Below are positions 51,164 through 60,199 of a stretch of DNA of 64,000 bases, piece after piece. Source of the DNA: Burkholderia sp. lig30. GTDB taxonomy: Bacteria > Pseudomonadota > Gammaproteobacteria > Burkholderiales > Burkholderiaceae. Position numbers and translations under genes: made by a program. Positions within the stretch are counted from its first letter, which is position 1. Each line of letters starts with the position of its first letter. The notes under the pieces were generated by a model that saw only the letters and a list, made by a program, of their open reading frames with translations, did not search any database and was not told the DNA's origin. Location: assembly GCF_000687455.2 (NCBI RefSeq), contig NZ_JGVW01000049.1:178368-242367 (forward strand). Reading direction: 5' to 3'.

Positions 51164-52723
51164 TCAGTGTCCCATCGCCGCGCCTGCGCCCTTCCTCGGT
51201 TTGGTGATCCAGACCAGCCCGGCAAGCGCGACGAACATCATCGCCGACAGATAGAAGAAATCGTTGGTGGCCATCATGAAGCCCTGCTGCGTGACGACCT
51301 GGTTGATCTGCGCGGTCGACACCTGCCCGGCGATGCCGAGCTGCGAGAGCGCGCCCTGATACTCGATCGTGCTCGGCGCATAGACGTTCACCGATTCGGC
51401 GAGCCGCGCGTGGTGATAGATCGCGTCGTTCTCCCAGAAGGTCGAGCTCGCGGCCGTGCCGATCGCGCCGGACAGCGTGCGCAGGAAGTTCGACAGCCCC
51501 GACGCGCTCGCGAGGCGCTCGTCGGAGACGCTCGACAGCGTGATCGTCGTCATCGGCACGAAGAAGCACGCGACGCCGATGCCCTGTACGAGACGCGGCA
51601 GGATCACGGTGTCGAACGACACGTCGAGGGAGAAGGTCGAGTTCCAGATCGACACGCCGGCGAACACGCAGAACGCGAAGCTCGCGACCATCCGCAGGTC
51701 GAGCCGGTGCATGTTGCGGCCGATCAGCGGCGACAGCACGAGCGCGAGCAGCCCGACCGGCGCGGTCGCGAGGCCGGCCTTGCCCGGCGTGTAGCCCATC
51801 ACCGTCTGCAGCCACAGCGGGAAGATCACGACCGAGCCGAAGAAGGCCATGAAGCCGAACGAGATGATCAGCGTGCCGAGCGCGAAGTTGCGGTCCCTGA
51901 AGAGCGTGAGGTCGATCACCGGCTCCTTCTCGGTCGCCTCCCAGACGAGCATGAACGCGAGCGACACCACCGCGATCAGCGCGAGCGACACGATGAAGGT
52001 CGAATTGAACCAGTCGCGGTCCTTGCCGAGGTCGAGCATCATCTGCAGGCACGACACGCCGATCACGAGCAGCGCGAGGCCGATCGCGTCGATGCGCTGC
52101 CTGGTCGTTTTCGTCTCGCGGCCGCGCAGCAGCAGGTACGAGCAGGTCGCCGAGAACACGCCGATCGGCAGGTTGATGTAGAAGATCCACGGCCACGTGT
52201 AGTTGTCGGTGATCCAGCCGCCCATCACCGGGCCGAAGATCGGCGCGACGATCACCGTCATCGCCCACAGGCCGAGCGCGAGCCCGCGTTTCGCGGGCGG
52301 ATAGCTGCGCATCAGGATGGTCTGCGACAGCGGCACCATCGGCCCCGACACGAGGCCCTGCAGCAGCCGGAACGCGATCAGCGACTCGAAATTGACGGCC
52401 AGGCCGCACAGCGCGGACGCGATCGTGAACGCGAGCACCGACAGCGTGAACAGCCTCACCTCGCCGACCCGCCGCGCGAGCCAGCCGGTCAGCGGCACCG
52501 CGATCGCCGACGCGACCGAGTACGACGAGATCACCCAGGTGCCTTCGCTCGTCGCGACGCCGAGGCTGCCCGAGATCGTCGGCACCGCGACGTTCGCGAT
52601 CGACGTGTCGAGCACTTCCATGAAGGTGCCGAGCGCAAGCCCGACGGTCAGCAGCGCGAGGGCGCCGCCGGACAGCGGCGCCGGCGCGGCGGCAGGGGAA
52701 GCGGCGTCAGCCGTGGCGGCCAT
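51164..52723 (-). CDS. emrB: EmrB/QacA-type MFS drug exporter (DHA2 family)
   Basis: 519 residues with fourteen predicted helices. Typical marks: LLTVGLALGTFMEVLDTSIANVAVPTI (in parts), LTGWLARRVGEVRLF (motif A), GLVSGPMVPLSQTILMRSYPPAKRG, and motif C in PIFGPVMGGWITDNYTWPWIFYINLPIG (in parts). It lies downstream of marR in the same direction. EmrB normally needs the EmrA adaptor to reach an outer-membrane channel; none is in the window, although a NodT-type channel gene is divergent from marR. Confidence 0.92.
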   Translation of the reverse strand: MAATADAASPAAAPAPLSGGALALLTVGLALGTFMEVLDTSIANVAVPTISGSLGVATSEGTWVISSYSVASAIAVPLTGWLARRVGEVRLFTLSVLAFTIASALCGLAVNFESLIAFRLLQGLVSGPMVPLSQTILMRSYPPAKRGLALGLWAMTVIVAPIFGPVMGGWITDNYTWPWIFYINLPIGVFSATCSYLLLRGRETKTTRQRIDAIGLALLVIGVSCLQMMLDLGKDRDWFNSTFIVSLALIAVVSLAFMLVWEATEKEPVIDLTLFRDRNFALGTLIISFGFMAFFGSVVIFPLWLQTVMGYTPGKAGLATAPVGLLALVLSPLIGRNMHRLDLRMVASFAFCVFAGVSIWNSTFSLDVSFDTVILPRLVQGIGVACFFVPMTTITLSSVSDERLASASGLSNFLRTLSGAIGTAASSTFWENDAIYHHARLAESVNVYAPSTIEYQGALSQLGIAGQVSTAQINQVVTQQGFMMATNDFFYLSAMMFVALAGLVWITKPRKGAGAAMGH

Positions 52724-52897
52724 GCGGGTCTCCAGGGAGCGTCGCGCGCGGCGCGCGCGCGAGCAGCCGGCGCGCGATGCGGCGCGCCCCGGCGAGGTCG
52801 ATCGGGAAGCGGGCAGGCGACGGAGGGTGTCTCGTCACCTTCTGCCCTGACAGATAAATCATCGGCTGATGGATCATGAAAGATGCGTCCGCAGGCG

Positions 52898-53392
52898 TCA
52901 GTCGGCCGTGCCGTCCGCGGCGGCCGGCGCACAGCCGGCCACGCCCGGGCCGTTCGCGATGAAGCGCTGCAGGAGGCCCGTGAGCAGCGCCAGCTCGTCG
53001 GCGGAAAACCCCGCGAGCTGCGCATTGAGCGCGTTCGCGATCAGCGGCGGCAGCGCGCTCGCGGCCTCGGCGCCGCGCCCGGTCAGCGTCAGCTCGATTA
53101 CGCGGCGGTCCTGCGCGCTGCGCGCGCGGGCGATGAAGCCCTTGCGCTCGAGCCGGTCGAGCATGCGCGTCATCGAGCCGCTGTCGTACGTCAGCTTGCG
53201 AGACAGCTCGAACGGCGTGCGCGCGTAGCCGCGCGCGAGCAGCAGGATCACGCTAATCTGCTGCGTGGTCAGGTCGAGCGGCTCGAGCGCGCGATCCATC
53301 CGCTCGACGAGCGCCTGACGCGCCTTCGACAGGTAGTAGCCGAGACTCGTCTCGAGTTCGATGTTGCCGGGATCGTAGAGGCCGCCGTTCAT
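52898..53392 (-). CDS. MarR-family repressor of the efflux genes
   Basis: 164 residues with the winged-helix MarR fold: LGYYLSKARQALVERMDRALEP, LTTQQISVILLLARGYARTPFEL, the recognition helix around SRKLTYDSGSMTRMLDRLE and the wing FIARARSAQDRRVIELTLTGRG. It starts at ATG 53392, 56 bases from a MarR-type inverted repeat at 53449-53466 in the region shared with the divergent NodT-type gene, and precedes emrB by 174 bases. Control of both efflux genes is inferred from this layout. Confidence 0.9.
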   Translation of the reverse strand: MNGGLYDPGNIELETSLGYYLSKARQALVERMDRALEPLDLTTQQISVILLLARGYARTPFELSRKLTYDSGSMTRMLDRLERKGFIARARSAQDRRVIELTLTGRGAEAASALPPLIANALNAQLAGFSADELALLTGLLQRFIANGPGVAGCAPAAADGTAD

Positions 53393-53706
53393 TCGCTTGC
53401 GTGCGCCGCAACGGCGCGCTTCCGGAAAACGCGCCCAGTATCGGGAAAATTGATTGCATAGTCAATATTCTGCCGACTGGGGTCGTGCCCGGAACGGGCC
53501 GCCGGCTGCAAGCCGCGCGTAATGCGCGGTAAACCGGCCGGCCGCGCCGGTAACACACGGGCGGCGTCGGGCGCCTTACCCTAGGGTCTGTTTACCTATG
53601 GAACGGGCCTTCCTGCCGTCAGTTACCATTTGGCCATGCCAGCGGCGCATCGGCCGCATCGCGCCCGCCCGCCCGGAAGGCGGCGCCCCCAGACAGGAAT
53701 CACACC
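53393..53706. promoter_or_regulatory. divergent control region of marR-emrB and the outer-membrane factor
   Basis: 314 bases. It contains ATTGATTGCATAGTCAAT (53449-53466), an inverted repeat ATTGA-N8-TCAAT of the MarR operator type, 57 bases from the marR start. Nearer the outer-membrane gene there is a 10-bp palindrome ACCCTAGGGT (53578-53587). A longer open frame starting at 53598 runs over the outer-membrane gene in another phase and is not a gene. Confidence 0.6.
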
Positions 53707-55245
53707 ATGCCGTTTGTCCCCTCCCTGCGCGCGCGCCGTCCGCTCGGCGCTGCCGTCGCCTTCGCGACGGCCGTGCTGCTCGCCGGCTGCGCCGTCGGAC
53801 CCGACTATCACCGCCCGGCCGCGCCGGTGCCTGCCGCGTTCAAGGAAGCGCCCGAAGGCTGGAAGGTCGCGCAGCCCGCCGACCGCGCCGACCGCGGGCC
53901 GTGGTGGAGCGTGTACGACGATGCCAGGCTCGATGCGCTGATCCACCAGCTCAACACGTCGAACCAGACCGTCGCGCAATCGGCCGCCGCCTACCGGCAG
54001 GCGCGCGCGCTCGTCACCGAGGCACGCGCCGCGTATTTCCCGACCGTCGGCCTGACCGCGTCGGCATCGCGCGCGCGCACGCCGCGCACATCGCTGTCGT
54101 CGGGCACGTCGTCGAGCTTCAGTGGCGGATCGGGGTCGATCAGCGACAGCTACAGCGCCGGCCTCGACGCGTCGTGGGAAGTGGACCTGTGGGGCAAGGT
54201 GAGCCGCAACGTCACCGCGCAGCGCGCGGGCGAAGCCGCCGCCGCCGCCGATCTCGCGAACGCGCGGCTGTCGCAGCAGGCGACGCTCGCGCAGACCTAC
54301 TTCCAGCTGCGCAGCGCCGACGCGCTGCAAAAGCTGCTCGACGATACGGTCGCGTCTTACCAGCGCTCGCTGCAGCTCACGCAGAACCAGTACGCGCAGG
54401 GCGTCGCCGCGCGCTCGGACGTGATCCAGGCGCAGACGCAGCTGCAGTCCGCGCAGGCCGCCGCGATCGACAACGGCGTCGCGCGCGCGCAGTACGAGCA
54501 CGCAATCGCGACGCTGATCGGCGTGCCGGCGTCGACCTTCTCGCTGGCGCCGATGCCGCTCGCGGCCGAGCCGCCCGTGATGCCGGTCGACGTGCCGTCC
54601 GCGCTGCTCGAGCGGCGGCCCGACATCGCCGCGGCCGAGCGGCGCGCGGCGGCGGCCAACGAGCAGATCGGCGTCGCGATCTCGGCGTTCTTCCCGACCC
54701 TCACGCTGTCGGCAAGCGGCGGGGTGCAGAGTTCGGTGTGGTCGCAGCTGTTCACGCTGCCGGCGCGCTTCTGGACGGTCGGCCCGCAACTCGCGGCGAC
54801 GCTGTTCGACGCCGGCCTGCGCGCCGCGCAGACCGACGCCGCGCGCGCGACCTACGACCAGGACGTCGCCGCTTACCGGCTCTCGGTGCTGACCGCGTTC
54901 CAGGACGTCGAGGACAATCTCGCGTCGCAGCGCATCCTCGCGCAGGAGATCGACGTGCAGCGCCAGGCGGTGGACAGCGCGCTGCACGCGCTTGCGATCG
55001 TGACGAACCAGTACAAGGCCGGCACCGTCGGCTACCTGAACGTGCTGACCGCGCAGACGACCGCGTTCAGCGCGCAGCAGAAGCTCTCGACGATCGCGGG
55101 GCAGCGGATGGTGTCGTCGGTCGGGCTCGTGAAGGCGCTCGGCGGCGGATGGGACGTGTCGCAGATGGCGAAGGAGACGGGCAGCGTGGCCGCGCCGGCC
55201 TCCGGCGCGTCGGAGGCGGCCGGCGTGCCGCTCGCGCAGAAATGA
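53707..55245 (+). CDS. NodT/OprM-type outer-membrane lipoprotein channel
   Basis: 512 residues. The lipobox LLAGCAVGPDYHRP gives an acylated Cys; CAVGPDYxRP is the hallmark of the NodT family of RND/MFS outer-membrane factors. Two TolC repeats are visible (YRQARALVTEARAAYFPTVGL, YSAGLDASWEVDLWGKVSR; then LLERRPDIAAAERRAAAANEQIGVAISAFFPTL in parts). It is divergent from marR-emrB and is the likely exit duct for that drug exporter. The C-terminal Ala/Gly-rich end is normal for the group. Confidence 0.93.
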   Translation: MPFVPSLRARRPLGAAVAFATAVLLAGCAVGPDYHRPAAPVPAAFKEAPEGWKVAQPADRADRGPWWSVYDDARLDALIHQLNTSNQTVAQSAAAYRQARALVTEARAAYFPTVGLTASASRARTPRTSLSSGTSSSFSGGSGSISDSYSAGLDASWEVDLWGKVSRNVTAQRAGEAAAAADLANARLSQQATLAQTYFQLRSADALQKLLDDTVASYQRSLQLTQNQYAQGVAARSDVIQAQTQLQSAQAAAIDNGVARAQYEHAIATLIGVPASTFSLAPMPLAAEPPVMPVDVPSALLERRPDIAAAERRAAAANEQIGVAISAFFPTLTLSASGGVQSSVWSQLFTLPARFWTVGPQLAATLFDAGLRAAQTDAARATYDQDVAAYRLSVLTAFQDVEDNLASQRILAQEIDVQRQAVDSALHALAIVTNQYKAGTVGYLNVLTAQTTAFSAQQKLSTIAGQRMVSSVGLVKALGGGWDVSQMAKETGSVAAPASGASEAAGVPLAQK

Positions 55246-55264
55246 TCGGCGTGGGGCGCGCGCA

Positions 55265-56053
55265 TCACTGCGCTGCGTCCCCGTAGATCAACGACACCGA
55301 ACCGTCGCCGAGCGGATGTCCGAGCAGGTTCAGCAGGCCCGCGAGATTCGCCTGCTGCTCGGGCGCCGCGTGCGCGGTGCCGCGAAACGACGCGCTCGCC
55401 GCACCGAACGCGCCGTGCCCGTCGAGGAACAGCGGGCCTTGTGTCGTCGTCAGGTCGAGATCCGCGCTCGATCCCTTCGCCTGCAGCACCGCCCGGTACG
55501 AGCCGAGCGGCTTCACCCGCGACATCCGCGAACTCATCGAATCGATCGTCACCGTCAGCTGGCCGAACGCGTCCTGGCCGAACAGCCGCCAGTCGCTCCA
55601 GCCCACGCGCATGTCGCCCTGCAGGTCCATCGTGTTGAACGGCGTGCCGAGCCCGGCGAGCAGCGACGCCGGAACCGCCATCGTGCCCGCGGACAGCACC
55701 GCGCCGCGCCACGTCGCATCGAGCGTGACCGGCTCGGGCATCGCCTCGGTCTGCCGCATCTGCATCCGCACGCGGCCGGTCAGCAGCGGCCAGAACTGCG
55801 TGCGCCATTCGACCCGCCCCGGCAGCAGCGTCGACGCGCTGCGATCGGCGCCCGGTGCAAGCATCAGGGTCGCCGAGCCGTGCCACAGCGAGCCCGCCGG
55901 ATCGACGAGATTCACGTGCCCGACGGTCGCGCGCGCAAACTGCGGCGCGATCCACGCGGCCGGCGCGAGCACGGCGAGCGTGGCCGCGCTCGCGAGAGCG
56001 CCCGCCACGACCCACGGCCATGCGGCGAGGCAGCGCCGCCACCCGGGCCTCAT
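55265..56053 (-). CDS. gspN: type II secretion protein GspN
   Basis: 262 residues: a short cytosolic start, one membrane helix (WVVAGALASAATLAVLAPAAWI), and a periplasmic beta-rich domain with HVNLVDPAGSLWHGSATLML, LLPGRVEWRTQFWPLLTGRV and the end LLNLLGHPLGDGSVSLIYGD, as in GspN of Burkholderia and Xanthomonas. Last gene of gspG-N, 37 bases after gspM, and convergent with the NodT-type gene. Confidence 0.9.
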   Translation of the reverse strand: MRPGWRRCLAAWPWVVAGALASAATLAVLAPAAWIAPQFARATVGHVNLVDPAGSLWHGSATLMLAPGADRSASTLLPGRVEWRTQFWPLLTGRVRMQMRQTEAMPEPVTLDATWRGAVLSAGTMAVPASLLAGLGTPFNTMDLQGDMRVGWSDWRLFGQDAFGQLTVTIDSMSSRMSRVKPLGSYRAVLQAKGSSADLDLTTTQGPLFLDGHGAFGAASASFRGTAHAAPEQQANLAGLLNLLGHPLGDGSVSLIYGDAAQ

Positions 56054-56090
56054 CGGCGCACCCGCGATGCCGCGTGCGTGATCCGCATCC

Positions 56091-56594
56091 TCATTTCTGT
56101 GTCGACGGCTGCATCAGCGCCGTCAGGTCGACCTGGCCGTCATCCTTCAGCGCGCTCGCGTGCGCCTCGGCGACCTGCACCTTGAATTGCCGGCGCACGT
56201 CGTCGAGCCACTGCGTCCAGGCCGGAAACGACGCGTTCTTCAGCTGGATCTGCACGCCGTTGCCGACCAGCTGGACCTGCGCGGCCGGCAGCCCGTGCTC
56301 GGCGAGCGACGCGGTCAGCGCATCCTTGAGCGCCGCGCCGGTCGGCGCGACGCCTTGCGCGGCCGCCGCCAGCGTGCGCGCCTCGTTGGCCTGCGCGGTC
56401 ATCTGCGCCAGTTCGCGGCGCATCGCCGGCAGCGCGTGCCCGATGCGCGCACGACCGTCCTGCGCGGGCGACCACAGCACCGAATACGCGATCGCCACCG
56501 CGAGCACCGCACCGCCCCAGCCGAGCAGCGCTTTTTCCCGCGGCGTGCGCTCGCCCCAGAATTGATGGAGGGTTTCGTTCAGTTCTGCCTTCAT
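56091..56594 (-). CDS. gspM: type II secretion protein GspM
   Basis: 167 residues from ATG 56594. A cytosolic start LHQFWGERTPREKALLGWGG, one membrane helix (AVLAVAIAYSVLWSPA), then a periplasmic ferredoxin-like domain (RRELAQMTAQANEARTLAAAA, QLVGNGVQIQLKNASFPAWTQWL). It overlaps the gspL stop by four bases (ATGA). Partner of GspL in the inner-membrane platform. A longer frame upstream in this phase only shadows gspL. Confidence 0.92.
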   Translation of the reverse strand: MKAELNETLHQFWGERTPREKALLGWGGAVLAVAIAYSVLWSPAQDGRARIGHALPAMRRELAQMTAQANEARTLAAAAQGVAPTGAALKDALTASLAEHGLPAAQVQLVGNGVQIQLKNASFPAWTQWLDDVRRQFKVQVAEAHASALKDDGQVDLTALMQPSTQK

Positions 56595-57961
56595 GAACGG
56601 CTCCGGATCGTCCATTTGCCCGTGCTGCTGTCGATCTCGCCCGACAGTCCGTTGCGCGCGAGGCGCTGCGTGAAATCGGCATCGACCTTGACCTCGGGCT
56701 TGAAGCCGACGTCGAGACGCCGGTCGTGATAGTCCAGCGACGCGATGCCGTTTTGCGGCACCGGGCCGAGCGAGCGGGACAGGCCGCTCGCGAGCGCGAG
56801 GAAATCGTTCGGCGACAGCTCGCCGGCCGCCAGCCGCAGCTGGTCGAGCTGGCGTGTCATCTGCGCGGGCGGGTCGAGCACCGTCGTGGTTTTCGGGAAG
56901 GCGGTGAGCAGCGTCTCGGTGATCTGCGCGGACAGCGCATCGCGCTCGCGCGCCAGCTTCCACCAGTGCAGGTTCATGCCAATCACCACGACGCCGAGCG
57001 TGGCGGCCGCCAGCGCGGCCGGCACGCGCAGGCGCGCCAGCGTCGCGCGATCCAGGCGCCACGGCTGCATCTCGAATTCGAACTGGCACAGATCGAAACG
57101 CTCGGCGAGCGCGCGGCGGGCGAACGCGTCGAACGGCAACGCCGCCGCGCCGGGCAGCGGGGCCGCGTCGTCGCGGCGCGACACCGACGCGAGCTGCGGC
57201 TCGGCGCCCGGTTCGCCCAGCGCGTAAAGCTCGACGCTCGCCCCGCCCGCCAGCGCGGCGAGCGTGCCCGACGCGCGGTGCGCGGGCGCGGCGAAGCCTT
57301 CGCCCAATGCGCCGCGCGAGACCGCCAGCTCGACGCGCGGCGCGCCGGCGGCGCCCGCCGGCTCGCCCGCTTCGGCAAGGGCCGGCTCCAGCGACGCCGC
57401 GACGCCCAGCACGGCGGCCACGGCCGGCGTGCGCGCGGGCGGGGCAGCCACGTCGGAACCGCCCGCAGCGCCTTCGCCGGCCGGCGCCGCATCGGTGTCG
57501 GCGGCAGCGGCGGGCGCGACCGGTGAGGGCAGGCAGCGCGTCGCCGGCACCGCGCGCAGATGGCGATGGCCGGCGGCCGTGAACGCGTCGCAGATCGTGC
57601 GGAACCACGCGCGATCGACGACCGCCAGCACCCGGCGGCCGTCGGGCAGCGCGGCCGGGTCGAGCGCGATGTGGCAGCTTTGCGGGTCCTGGATCAGCTG
57701 GTCCTCGATCACGTTCGGCAACGCCTGGCGCAGCTTCGGCCCCTTGAGCGGCGGCACCGCGGCGGCCAGCAGCAGCACGTCGCGCGCGGCGACCACCAGC
57801 ACCGTCGACGCCGCGTGCGGCAACAGCGCGAGCGCGGCGCGCCCGGCACGCTGCGTGTGGCCGTCCTTGTCGAACAGCGCGAACGGCAGCTCCGGCCATT
57901 GCCACTCCTGCAACGGCACGGCCGGTTCGCGCGGCGGCAGTAACACTATCAGCGTGCTCAC
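56591..57961 (-). CDS. gspL: type II secretion protein GspL
   Basis: 456 residues. The N-terminal actin-like cytosolic domain (MSTLIVLLPPREPAVPLQEWQW; LLLAAAVPPLKGPKLRQALPNVIEDQL) recruits the GspE ATPase; a membrane helix near 310-330 (ALAAATLGVVVIGMNLHWW) leads to the periplasmic domain ending LARNGLSGEIDSSTGKWTIRS. An Ala/Pro-rich insert (about 130-215) is longer than in classical GspL. It starts 24 bases after gspK. Confidence 0.92.
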   Translation of the reverse strand: MSTLIVLLPPREPAVPLQEWQWPELPFALFDKDGHTQRAGRAALALLPHAASTVLVVAARDVLLLAAAVPPLKGPKLRQALPNVIEDQLIQDPQSCHIALDPAALPDGRRVLAVVDRAWFRTICDAFTAAGHRHLRAVPATRCLPSPVAPAAAADTDAAPAGEGAAGGSDVAAPPARTPAVAAVLGVAASLEPALAEAGEPAGAAGAPRVELAVSRGALGEGFAAPAHRASGTLAALAGGASVELYALGEPGAEPQLASVSRRDDAAPLPGAAALPFDAFARRALAERFDLCQFEFEMQPWRLDRATLARLRVPAALAAATLGVVVIGMNLHWWKLARERDALSAQITETLLTAFPKTTTVLDPPAQMTRQLDQLRLAAGELSPNDFLALASGLSRSLGPVPQNGIASLDYHDRRLDVGFKPEVKVDADFTQRLARNGLSGEIDSSTGKWTIRSRS

Positions 57962-57985
57962 GAGCTCGTCTCCCGAATGGTGTCG

Positions 57986-59125
57986 TTATCGTTGATCGCG
58001 GATCCGCACGATCCGCGTCGTGTGCGTGCCAGGATCACGATACACGAGCGAGGTGCGATCCACCTCGGCGCGATCGTGCTGGATCCGGCCGCGCACGATG
58101 AAATAGCTCGAATTGACGTCGATCTGGCTCGCATCGAGCGTCATGTTCGGCGCGCCCGCGCCGCGCAGCGCGAGCTGCACGTCGGCGACGTTGCGGAAGA
58201 ACACCGTCTCGCGGCGCGCGACGAGCGCCTGCGCCGACGACACGCTCATCCCCGGCACCAGCGCCGCGATCACTTCGGCGGGCGCCGTGTTCATGTTCAC
58301 CGGCGTCGCCGTCGGCAGCACGGTGACGAACGGCCTCAGCCGCTCGACCATCTCCGGCGTGAAGCCCTCGACGTCGAGCAGGCTGTCGACGCTCGTCATG
58401 ATCAGCGGCGCGGGGCCGCGCTCGCCGCCCGCCAGGCCTGGATCGTCGGTGAACGTCGCGCCCACCGGCGTGCCCGCGGCTTCCACCTCCGGCGCGCTCG
58501 CGGCGCCGGGCAGCGCGGCCGTCTGGAAGCGCGTCGCCGAATGCGCGAGCCCCGCGCGCACCTGCAGCGCGACGCGCTTCGCGAGCGCGCCGTCATAGCC
58601 GAGCGTCGTCAGCAGCCGCTGCAGTGCCTGCAGCTGCGCGACGTTCACCTGCAATGCGCCGGGCGCTGGCGACGCGACGAGATTGCGCAGGTTGAATTTC
58701 GCCTGCGCGTCCTCGATCGAGCCGGACAGGTAGGTATCGTCGTTTTCGCCGTCACGCCGGGTGCCGATCCTGCCGAGGAAATCCGACAGCTTCGTCTTCG
58801 CGATCGGCACCGCCCAGATGCCGCCCAGATACGTGATGCCCGGTGCGGTGTCGGCCTCCGAGCGCAGCACCATGCGCGTCCAGTCGAGCCCGCCGCGCGC
58901 GACCCATTGGGCCTGCGCGAGCAATCGCTGGTTCTCGATGCGGCGGATCTGCACCTGCTGGCGCCACAGCATGCCCGACACGAGGATCGCCGACAGCGCG
59001 ACGACCAGCAGCGCGGTGATGATCGCCGCCCCGCGCTGCCGGCACGCCGGAGGAAGTGACCTCGGGCCGCGCGCGGCGGCCGGGCAGCGGGCGATGCGGA
59101 GCGGAAACGGGCGGGGCGCGCGCAT
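57986..59125 (-). CDS. gspK: type II secretion minor pseudopilin GspK
   Basis: 379 residues, the usual large size. The prepilin site is QRG|AAIITALLVVALSAIL, lacking the Glu5 of other pseudopilins as GspK does. The large soluble domain has the calcium/helical region around GIWAVPIAKTKLSDFLG and FNLRNLV, DPGLAGGERGPAPLIMTSVDSLLDVEGFTPEMVERLRPFVTVLP (in parts). Caps the pseudopilus tip with GspI and GspJ. One base separates it from gspJ. Confidence 0.93.
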   Translation of the reverse strand: MRAPRPFPLRIARCPAAARGPRSLPPACRQRGAAIITALLVVALSAILVSGMLWRQQVQIRRIENQRLLAQAQWVARGGLDWTRMVLRSEADTAPGITYLGGIWAVPIAKTKLSDFLGRIGTRRDGENDDTYLSGSIEDAQAKFNLRNLVASPAPGALQVNVAQLQALQRLLTTLGYDGALAKRVALQVRAGLAHSATRFQTAALPGAASAPEVEAAGTPVGATFTDDPGLAGGERGPAPLIMTSVDSLLDVEGFTPEMVERLRPFVTVLPTATPVNMNTAPAEVIAALVPGMSVSSAQALVARRETVFFRNVADVQLALRGAGAPNMTLDASQIDVNSSYFIVRGRIQHDRAEVDRTSLVYRDPGTHTTRIVRIRDQR

Positions 59126-59126
59126 G

Positions 59127-59816
59127 TCATTCCCCGACGAGGAAAATGCGCGTCACCGGCGCGCGCAGCGACGTCGCGCCGATGCTGACCTGAACGCCCG
59201 TCACTGCGCGCGGCGGCGGCGCATTGCCCGCCTGCGGCACCTTGAGCGCCTCGTTGTTCTGTGCAAGCGCGTCCTCGGCCGCCGGCATGCTGGCCGTCCA
59301 GCCGATCCTCGGCACGTACAGGCGCGCGTCGATCGCGCCGACGCCGCTCATCAGCGGCACCGCGTTCCAGCCTTCGGTGCTGCCGCGCCTGAGCACGTCG
59401 CGCAGCCGGTTCGCGTCGTCGAGCGGCGGCGACGCGAAGCGCACCACGCGGCCGCCGGCAATCAGGTAACGGATCACCTGCAGGCGTGGCGCAGCGCCCG
59501 GCGCGTCGAACGCGCGGACGATCTGCAGCGTGTTGCCGGCGACGCCGATCGCCGGCTGCCCGGCCTCGTCGTCGGTCGCCGCGCGGCGCACGTCGATGCG
59601 CATCTGGTCGAACATCTGCGCGAACACGCGCTCGTCCTCCATCGCGGCGGCGACCTTGTCGCGGCCGCGCATGATCTGGTCGAGGCCGCGCCACGACAGC
59701 ACGGCGACCACCGCGAGGATCGCGATCGCGATCATCAGCTCGATCAGCGTGAAACCGCGCGCGCGGCGATTGGCGGGGCGCGCGGCCGGCGCGTCAGAGC
59801 GAGCGGCTGGTTTCAT
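59127..59816 (-). CDS. gspJ: type II secretion minor pseudopilin GspJ
   Basis: 229 residues. Prepilin motif ARG|FTLIELMIAIAILAVVAVLSW with Glu5, then LDQIMRGRDKVAAAMEDERVFAQMFDQMRIDVRRA, typical of GspJ. It starts 23 bases inside the end of gspI, so translation is probably coupled. Tip component of the pseudopilus. Confidence 0.94.
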   Translation of the reverse strand: MKPAARSDAPAARPANRRARGFTLIELMIAIAILAVVAVLSWRGLDQIMRGRDKVAAAMEDERVFAQMFDQMRIDVRRAATDDEAGQPAIGVAGNTLQIVRAFDAPGAAPRLQVIRYLIAGGRVVRFASPPLDDANRLRDVLRRGSTEGWNAVPLMSGVGAIDARLYVPRIGWTASMPAAEDALAQNNEALKVPQAGNAPPPRAVTGVQVSIGATSLRAPVTRIFLVGE

Positions 59817-60198
59817 TCGCGACCACCGTGACCATCTGCGCGAGCACGCCGGACTGGCCGGGCGCGCTCACCGACACTTCGACGCGACGAAACACCGGAT
59901 TCGGCGTCGTGCCGACCCGCTGCGTACAGACGAGCTGCACGTTGCCTTGCGAACAGTCGAAACTCTGCTCGCCGATCTGCGGCCACGCGTGCGTGAGGCG
60001 CAGTTGCGCGAGCGCGTTGTCGGCGCTCCAGCCGGCCAGCAGGCGGCGATGCAGCTCGGATGCGCCGCTCGCCATCGTACCGACCGCGCGGATCGATGCG
60101 GCGAGCGCGACGGCGATGATCGCGAGCGCGACCAGCACCTCGATCATCGTGAAGCCGCGCACGCGGGGAGAAACGGGGGAGGGGAGCCGGCCGCGCAT
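59794..60198 (-). CDS. gspI: type II secretion minor pseudopilin GspI
   Basis: 134 residues. Prepilin motif VRG|FTMIEVLVALAIIAVALAASI with Glu5, then the GspI core ADNALAQLRLTHAWPQIGEQSFDCSQGN and a Cys pair (DCSQG, VCTQR). One base after gspH; overlaps gspJ by 23 bases. Confidence 0.94.
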   Translation of the reverse strand: MRGRLPSPVSPRVRGFTMIEVLVALAIIAVALAASIRAVGTMASGASELHRRLLAGWSADNALAQLRLTHAWPQIGEQSFDCSQGNVQLVCTQRVGTTPNPVFRRVEVSVSAPGQSGVLAQMVTVVANETSRSL

Positions 60199-60199
60199 G

